Positions 59,374 through 64,000 of a DNA stretch of 64,000 nt are shown one piece after another. The stretch comes from an uncultured Muribaculaceae bacterium. Lineage in GTDB: Bacteria; Bacteroidota; Bacteroidia; Bacteroidales; Muribaculaceae. The stretch is from positions 1-64,000 of the forward strand of contig CAJTKG010000012.1 in NCBI GenBank assembly GCA_910576935.1, given 5' to 3'. Made by a program: the position numbers and the translations under genes. The notes under the pieces were generated by a model. That model did not search any database, had not been told where the DNA came from, and worked only from the letters and a program-made list of their open reading frames with translations. Every line of letters begins with the position of its first letter. Position 1 is the first letter of the stretch.

Positions 59374-60015
59374 TCAGAATCGATAGCCGACACTGATGCG
59401 TAGCTCACCCGGCTTCTCTGAATGTATTTCCGTCATGTCTCCGATACGTATCTTGTAGTTGATACCGACGCGTATTTTATTGATATCGGCAAGTACCCCT
59501 ATGTTCCAGCCCCACTGTATTTTTTTTTCATTATTTTTACATATTTCCTCACCGGGCTCATTGGTAAATGACCCGTTGTCTTTGAGTTTGTACTTGTGGC
59601 TTTGGGCGAATATCCAGTCCATTTCCGGCCCGGTTACTATGCCGAGATTCCAGCCCGTACCATTTACAATGTCAAAACCAACGTTCGGTCGCAAGGCAAA
59701 AACCGAGCTTATTGAACGCATTTCTTCACGTTTTATGCCGGGCAAATATGCTTCGGCATTATTTTGATTATTGCGATGCCAACGCTGCGCTATTCCAACT
59801 TCCGGCAAAATAAAGAAGTGTGAGCCGAATTTATGTTTATAATTGGCAAACAGCTCCACACCACCGTAAGCAAAGATAGTTTCATCGCCCTTGAGCAGGC
59901 TACTCGACATCTCACCGGCCACACCGACAGCAAAATCACCGTTCCCTGCCTTGGTATATTGCGTGCAGCCTATAACTCCGACGACCGCAAGCATAAATAA
60001 AAATAGTCTTTTCAT
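59374..60015 (-). CDS. Small outer-membrane beta-barrel protein
   Basis: A 213-residue exported protein with alternating beta strands ending in the classical C-terminal aromatic residue (ELRISVGYRF), as in PorT/OmpX-like eight-stranded barrels. The N-terminus (KRLFLFMLAVVGVIGCTQYT) can be read as a signal peptide or a lipobox with cysteine 17. Strand-like segments include GVELFANYKHKFGSHFFIL and WGWNIGVLADINKIRVGINY. It follows the C10 protease gene after 38 bp and is AT-rich like it. The function is unknown; co-transcription with a secreted protease suggests a partner role. Confidence 0.75.
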   Translation of the reverse strand: MKRLFLFMLAVVGVIGCTQYTKAGNGDFAVGVAGEMSSSLLKGDETIFAYGGVELFANYKHKFGSHFFILPEVGIAQRWHRNNQNNAEAYLPGIKREEMRSISSVFALRPNVGFDIVNGTGWNLGIVTGPEMDWIFAQSHKYKLKDNGSFTNEPGEEICKNNEKKIQWGWNIGVLADINKIRVGINYKIRIGDMTEIHSEKPGELRISVGYRF

Positions 60016-60053
60016 GTTATCATGGATTAATTGTTGAATTATTCAGGACTGAC

Positions 60054-61448
60054 TTAATTGTTGGGCTCGACAAATATTGCGTCGCTGGCCTTCCATGTTT
60101 CTGTTTTATCTGAGTTATTAAAAGTTATATGGTCTAAATGATAGAATCCGTCGTTAACGCCATACCATCCCCAATTTAAATAAAAATATACATGTCGGGC
60201 TGAATAGACACGTTCTGAGGCTGCTATTTCATATTTTGTTGCGGTTGTAAAGGTCCAGATATCATCTATCACGTTGATTTGACTAATACTCATACCTCCT
60301 ACGACGATACGATGTTTGCCATTGTTTTCCAAACGCAAGAGAATGGGCTTCTGATCATGCATATATTTTTCCATTTTGTTGCGTACAGATGCACTGAGAC
60401 TTTTTTCTTCATGGCAATTATAGCCCAACTTTTTCATATAGTTTATGCAATCTCCGGGCTCTACGCCGGTATTATCCAAGCCGTATTCAGCTTTCATACC
60501 TTTACCCAAATCAGCAATGAGAAGTGCCGAGGCATCGGTTGCGTAGTTAAGTGCCATGTTATCCCAATCATATTTGGCGGGAAATCGATAATAGTACATT
60601 AATTGTCCACAAGCCACCGGGACGCATCCGGCGACTGCCTTTTTGCCATTAATTTCCTTACAATAAGCATTGAATCCGGCCTCCTGCCCCCATTTCGTTT
60701 TGATGAAAGTGTTATTATGATAAATATTTGAATCTCTTTCAGTTACATATGCACATTCTTCCCAATCAAAATTACGATAAGTTTTCTCGAGACCGTAATG
60801 TTGCAGTTGGGAATACCAATATTTCAAAGGATAAACATCCACGCCATCGTTTTTCCATTCCAGTAGTTTTTCACGTAGAATTTTCTGAGCAACAGTCCAT
60901 TCATCTGAAGAATTTGCCGACATCGGGGCTATGGCCTCGGGGACGTTTTCGTTAGTCATCGAGGCCCAGATGCGTTGATTGATATGCTTTACAGAATCCT
61001 CTTGATTGTCGGCGTTTTGTATAGCCTTGACCATATGGTCTTGCCAAATCTTTACACCGCTGTTTTCGGTAACGGCATACTGACCTTTAGTGTTCCAGGC
61101 AAGTACGGGATTGATTTCTCTTTTCGCACTGACCACAACAAAGCCGCCGTTGTTGTCAAAATTGACAATGTAGAGGGCCGGCTCGCCGGTTTCGTCTTCG
61201 ACCGTTGAAATGCTGTAATTTGAGGCGGACCGTCCTTTTTGAATGTCGCGGCCAAGTTGCTTCAGGGCTACTGTCGCCGCGTCATGCACGGTAACGCTAT
61301 TTTCATCGGGAGTGTCGATTTTGATTTCTTCGATTAAGTTTTTTTCGCCTTGGCTTGCCAAAGGAGAGTCTTCATCCTGACAAGCGCAGAAGAGCAATGA
61401 CTGTGCTATGCAAAGCACCATTGCCAACATTTTGGTTCGCTTTTTCAT
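60054..61448 (-). CDS. C10-family (streptopain-like) cysteine protease lipoprotein
   Basis: A 464-residue exported protease related to SpeB. It has a lipobox at about residue 23 (LLFCACQDED), a propeptide/Spi-like domain (about 45-140, ALYIVNFDNNGGFVVVSAKR), and the peptidase domain. The catalytic cysteine lies in AVAGCVPVACGQLMYYYRFP, the histidine in NNGKHRIVVGGMS, and the terminal active-site block is YLNWGWYGVNDGFYHLD. The usual GHA around the histidine is replaced by KHR. It is AT-richer than neighbouring housekeeping genes and is paired with a small barrel protein. Such proteases in Bacteroides act on host proteins or bacterial surfaces; the target is unknown. Confidence 0.88.
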   Translation of the reverse strand: MKKRTKMLAMVLCIAQSLLFCACQDEDSPLASQGEKNLIEEIKIDTPDENSVTVHDAATVALKQLGRDIQKGRSASNYSISTVEDETGEPALYIVNFDNNGGFVVVSAKREINPVLAWNTKGQYAVTENSGVKIWQDHMVKAIQNADNQEDSVKHINQRIWASMTNENVPEAIAPMSANSSDEWTVAQKILREKLLEWKNDGVDVYPLKYWYSQLQHYGLEKTYRNFDWEECAYVTERDSNIYHNNTFIKTKWGQEAGFNAYCKEINGKKAVAGCVPVACGQLMYYYRFPAKYDWDNMALNYATDASALLIADLGKGMKAEYGLDNTGVEPGDCINYMKKLGYNCHEEKSLSASVRNKMEKYMHDQKPILLRLENNGKHRIVVGGMSISQINVIDDIWTFTTATKYEIAASERVYSARHVYFYLNWGWYGVNDGFYHLDHITFNNSDKTETWKASDAIFVEPNN

Positions 61449-61545
61449 GGTTAATCGGTTTTAAATAAGTTAATTATGAAATTGTTTGTCTACAATGACA
61501 GGGAGGATTGGCCGAGTTGGAATGATAAGGTTTCGCAATATAGGC

Positions 61546-61580
61546 AATATTTGTTAAATTCAAAAATATTTAACAATATT
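61546..61580 (-). terminator. AT-rich hairpin directly after the symporter gene
   Basis: Near-perfect arms aatatttgttaaat and atttaacaatatt abut the stop codon. With only A/T pairs for the most part, it is a weak terminator candidate. Confidence 0.35.
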
Positions 61581-62771
61581 TTAATTATTTTTCTTGTTGC
61601 CGTAGATGCGGTTGACTATGAGGGCGATGGCGCCGTCGCCGGTGACGTTGCAGGCTGTGCCGAAGCTGTCCATGGCTATGTAGAGTGCGATCATGAGGGC
61701 GTTGTCGGTGTCGCTGAAGCCGAGCATCGCCGACAGCACGCCGAGCGAGGCCATGATAGCTCCGCCGGGTACGCCCGGAGCGGCGATGATCGATATGCCG
61801 AGCATCGCGACGAAGCCGGCAAACATCGGTGCGTCGTAGGGCATGCCGTGAGTGATCATGATGGCCATGGCGCAGGCTACAATCTTCATCGTCGAGCCCG
61901 ACATGTGTATCGTGGCGCAGAGCGGCACGACAAATCCGGCTATATCGCGGTCGACGCCCATGGCTATGGTGCGGTTGAGGGTGACGGGGATGGTTGCTGC
62001 CGACGACTGTGTGCCAAGGGCGGTGAAATAGGCCGGCATCATCGATGCGAGCGCCTTGAAAGGGTTGTTGCGGGCGAAGCAGGCGGCGATGCAGTATTGC
62101 AGTATGAGCAGGACGACGTGGAGTATGAATATTATCACGATGATGCGGGCAAAAGTCGAGAGTATCGGGCCGACCTGTCTCGACGATGTCATAGACATGA
62201 AGATGCCGAAGATATAGACCGGGAGGAGGGGGATGATGACCCGGCCGATGACAAGGGTGATGATGCTGCGGAAGTCGTCGAGACCGCGTTGGAGGGCCGT
62301 TGTGGTCAGGCAGGCGGTGCCCAGACCGAGGACAAAGGCGAGGACAAGGGCTGTCATGACGTTCATCAGCGGTTCGATCTCGATGTTGAAGAAAGGCTCG
62401 AGCGATTCGGCCGAAGTCTCGGCGGCGATGAAGCCGTCGGCGCCGATGAGCGACGGGAACGTGGTCGAGGCCGTCAGGTATGACAGCATCCCCGAGCCGA
62501 AGGTCATGAGATAGGCTATCAAGGCGGTGACGACGAGCATCTTGCCGGCGCGCAGACCTATGTCGGCTATGGCCGGGGCGACGAAGCCCACGATGAGCAG
62601 GGGGATGACAAAGCCGAGAAATTCGCCGAAGATGCCGTTGAAAGTCAGAAAACATCTGACGAGCCAGTCGGGGGCTATCAGACCGGCGCCGATGCCGGCG
62701 GCGATGGCGATGATGATAAGGATAAGAAGATTGGGACGCGGTTTTTTGTTTGAGGTTTTATTGTTTTTCAT
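61581..62771 (-). CDS. Dicarboxylate/amino acid:cation symporter (DAACS family)
   Basis: A 396-residue inner-membrane symporter for dicarboxylates, glutamate/aspartate or serine/threonine with sodium or protons. It shows the family landmarks: a serine-rich hairpin motif TQSSAATIPVTL (compare SSSAT), GVDRDIAGFVVPLCATIHMS, the HP2 region APGVPGGAIMASLGVL, and the cation/substrate motif SFGTACNVTGDGAIALIVNR. The start at 62771 (MKNNKTSNKKP) gives a basic N-terminus and overlaps the end of tatC by 14 bases. The residue pattern is closer to SstT/GltT types, but the substrate is not certain. Confidence 0.9.
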   Translation of the reverse strand: MKNNKTSNKKPRPNLLILIIIAIAAGIGAGLIAPDWLVRCFLTFNGIFGEFLGFVIPLLIVGFVAPAIADIGLRAGKMLVVTALIAYLMTFGSGMLSYLTASTTFPSLIGADGFIAAETSAESLEPFFNIEIEPLMNVMTALVLAFVLGLGTACLTTTALQRGLDDFRSIITLVIGRVIIPLLPVYIFGIFMSMTSSRQVGPILSTFARIIVIIFILHVVLLILQYCIAACFARNNPFKALASMMPAYFTALGTQSSAATIPVTLNRTIAMGVDRDIAGFVVPLCATIHMSGSTMKIVACAMAIMITHGMPYDAPMFAGFVAMLGISIIAAPGVPGGAIMASLGVLSAMLGFSDTDNALMIALYIAMDSFGTACNVTGDGAIALIVNRIYGNKKNN

Positions 62772-63582
62772 TTTGGGGAGATGATTGAGATAGAGATGCG
62801 GGTACGAGGGCGGCGCTGAATTCCCACAGGCCGTAGAGTGGTATGAAGACGACGAAGAGAGTAAACGGGTCGCCTGTCGGAGTGACCAGTGCGGCGACAA
62901 TGAGAAGCACGACGATGGCATGGCGGCGGAAGCGGCCGAAGAAACTGCGGGTTATCAGCCCCATCTTACCCAAAAGCCACGCCAGTAGCGGCAATTCGAA
63001 GACGAGGCCCATCATCAGCAGCAGGGTGAAGAAGTTGTCCATATATGAGTCGAGCGAGACGACGGCCTGTATGTGGTCGCTCAGACGATATTCGGCCAGA
63101 AATCTGACTGCCAGCGGGAAAACGAGAAAGTAACCCGTGGCGACGCCGAGGTAGAACATGAGGTTGCCGAAGACAAATGCTTTGCGGATGCCGCGTTTCT
63201 CATGCTCGTAGAGGCCGGGGGAGACAAATGACCACAGGAAATATATTATCACCGGGAAGCAGACGACCAGCGCGAGCCAGCATGTGGCCGACATGTGGGT
63301 GAAGAACTGCGACGTCAGTTCGAGGCTGACGACGTTGACCTTGAAGTCGGGCGCCGTCGAGAAGTCGCCGAATATATCGCCGGCTTTTTCGGCGAGACTG
63401 TTGATGAGGCCGTAAAGCGGAAAGCTGCCCGAGCACGGCGCCATTATCACTTCGTCGAATATCCGGGGCATCGCGGCGAAGGCGGCGATGCAGACAACGA
63501 TATACACGGCGGCGATGCGCAGCAGTGTGCCGCGCAGGTCGTCGAGGTGGTCCCAGAATGTCATTTCGCTTTTGTCGGCCAT
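62758..63582 (-). CDS. tatC: Sec-independent protein translocase TatC
   Basis: The core membrane receptor of the twin-arginine translocation system, which exports folded proteins. The 274-residue protein has six membrane helices, an N-terminal MTFWDHLDDLRGTLLRI, the conserved FLWSFVSPGLYEHEKR and FELPLLAWLLGKMGLI segments and VVLLIVAALVTPTGDPFTLF. Methionine 7 is an alternative start. It is slightly longer than E. coli TatC (258), with an extra loop in the first periplasmic region (about 50-80), as in other Bacteroidetes. It follows tatA after 34 bp; a DAACS gene overlaps its end. Confidence 0.95.
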   Translation of the reverse strand: MADKSEMTFWDHLDDLRGTLLRIAAVYIVVCIAAFAAMPRIFDEVIMAPCSGSFPLYGLINSLAEKAGDIFGDFSTAPDFKVNVVSLELTSQFFTHMSATCWLALVVCFPVIIYFLWSFVSPGLYEHEKRGIRKAFVFGNLMFYLGVATGYFLVFPLAVRFLAEYRLSDHIQAVVSLDSYMDNFFTLLLMMGLVFELPLLAWLLGKMGLITRSFFGRFRRHAIVVLLIVAALVTPTGDPFTLFVVFIPLYGLWEFSAALVPASLSQSSPQNEKQ

Positions 63583-63616
63583 CGCTCAGAGATCTGTGTC
63601 AGAGAGAGTGGGGCGG

Positions 63617-63856
63617 TCAGTCGCGGTCTTTGCCCTTCGACGCGGCTGAGTCTTTGTCAGATTCGAGAGGTTTGTTCATTTCGTCCTTGGCTTCCTGAAT
63701 GCCCTGCTTGAACGAATGGACGCCCTTGCCGAGGCCGCGCATGAGCTCGGGTATCTTTTTGCCGCCGAATAGCAGCAGTATGACAATCAGTATTATAATC
63801 CACTCCCAGCCTCTGAGATTGCCTAAAAACAGGGGGATGATAGTCAATGCGGTCAT
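63617..63856 (-). CDS. tatA: Sec-independent protein translocase TatA
   Basis: The pore-forming Tat component: 79 residues with an N-terminal membrane helix (WEWIIILIVILLLFGGKKIP), the hinge FGGKKIPELMRGLGKGVHSF and an amphipathic helix, then a charged tail ending KGKDRD. The FG and KKIPEL motif is diagnostic. No separate TatB is seen, in agreement with minimal TatAC systems. A TATCTTTA element (one mismatch from consensus) lies about 43 bp upstream at 63899-63906. Confidence 0.93.
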   Translation of the reverse strand: MTALTIIPLFLGNLRGWEWIIILIVILLLFGGKKIPELMRGLGKGVHSFKQGIQEAKDEMNKPLESDKDSAASKGKDRD

Positions 63857-63928
63857 AGATAATGTCGGTTATTGCGGAAATTTTTCATTATTTGTCTGTA
63901 AAGATACGGCTTTTTCGCTAAAAATGCG

Positions 63929-63936
63929 TAACTTTG
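63929..63936 (+). promoter_or_regulatory. -7 promoter element of the next gene
   Basis: TAACTTTG matches TAnnTTTG, 46 bp before an ATG at 63983. Confidence 0.5.
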
Positions 63937-63982
63937 CCCCGTTTTTTAAGGAATATTCAAATATATAAATATAGATAAGACA

Positions 63983-64000
63983 ATGAAAGCTTATGTATTT
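63983..64000 (+). CDS. Start of a gene cut by the window edge, possibly fabD
   Basis: Six codons remain (MKAYVF). In Bacteroidales the malonyl-CoA:ACP transacylase FabD begins with a very similar MKAxVFPGQGAQ, so fabD is a reasonable guess, but six residues cannot prove it. A promoter element lies upstream and the gene is divergent from tatA. Confidence 0.35.

Noticed and set aside
61476..62483. 335-codon open frame opposite the DAACS symporter
   Set aside because: Low-complexity Gly/Asp/His-rich translation; the minus strand holds the conserved symporter motifs.
1..64000. CRISPR array, rRNA operon, prophage or complete insertion sequence
   Set aside because: No regularly spaced repeats, rRNA stretches, transposase, integrase or phage structural genes were seen in any region.

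Overview
The window looks like chromosome of a member of the Bacteroidales, probably Muribaculaceae or a close relative. Visible support: Bacteroidetes-type promoters (TAnnTTTG near -7, often with TTTG about 20 bp upstream) before many genes, little sign of Shine-Dalgarno sites, and characteristic families: a TamL-type lipoprotein barrel, a DUF6377 membrane regulator, the glycine-lipid acyltransferase pair GlsA/GlsB, a C10 (streptopain-type) protease, a BspA-type leucine-rich repeat protein, and a 29-residue AURKAIP1/COX24-like basic protein between HU and RNase E/G. DNA is moderately GC-rich, with visibly AT-richer accessory genes (the BspA-like protein, the C10 protease pair, parts of the two TIR genes). 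The family-level placement is inference.

Layout. 1-2402: end of an AraC regulator, tRNA-Lys(CUU), an OmpA-family protein and a SemiSWEET-like PQ-loop protein. 2521-8927: a leftward nine-gene thiamine operon under a TPP riboswitch (thiS, a second ThiE/TenI-like gene, thiE, thiG, thiH, thiF, a SAM methyltransferase, tenA, thiD); thiC is not in it. 8967-13379: nagB, glsA/glsB, and a coupled pair of a truncated epimerase-like protein and an MptE-like protein. 13429-17597: DUF6377 regulator, Crp-family regulator, BASS-type transporter, DUF3332 lipoprotein.

17671-30895 is a long leftward run: TPR/PD40 protein, FloA, CstA, PHP phosphatase, U32 protein, coiled-coil membrane protein, MgtC, a Kef-type antiporter, a PurM-like protein and an MltF-like lytic transglycosylase. 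30972-35366 is a leftward surface unit (ArnT-like glycosyltransferase, CDP-glycerol-transferase-like protein, BspA-like LRR protein). Opposite it run tamL, a TIR-Sel1 gene and a phosphoglycolate-phosphatase-like gene (35431-39485). 39616-47612 holds a phosphodiester glycosidase, an M16 peptidase, a lipoprotein cyclophilin, a cytidylate-kinase-like protein, an M48 peptidase and a YjjG-like HAD. 47848-50240 is HU, the mini basic protein and RNase E/G. 50403-55658 is a GH3 enzyme abutting, tail to tail, a 985-residue TIR-Sel1 protein. 55867-64000 holds pgi, lysS, an outer-membrane protein with a C10 protease, a DAACS symporter, tatC, tatA and the first codons of a probable fabD.

The most interesting features are the two related TIR proteins, both with the W-x3-E NADase-type motif and Sel1/TPR-like tails, one of them embedded in an envelope-biogenesis operon; the thiamine operon without thiC but with salvage genes and an unexplained methyltransferase; a C-terminal tail shared by the LRR protein and the phosphodiester glycosidase; and several uncharacterised inverted repeats. 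No rRNA, CRISPR array or complete insertion sequence was seen.
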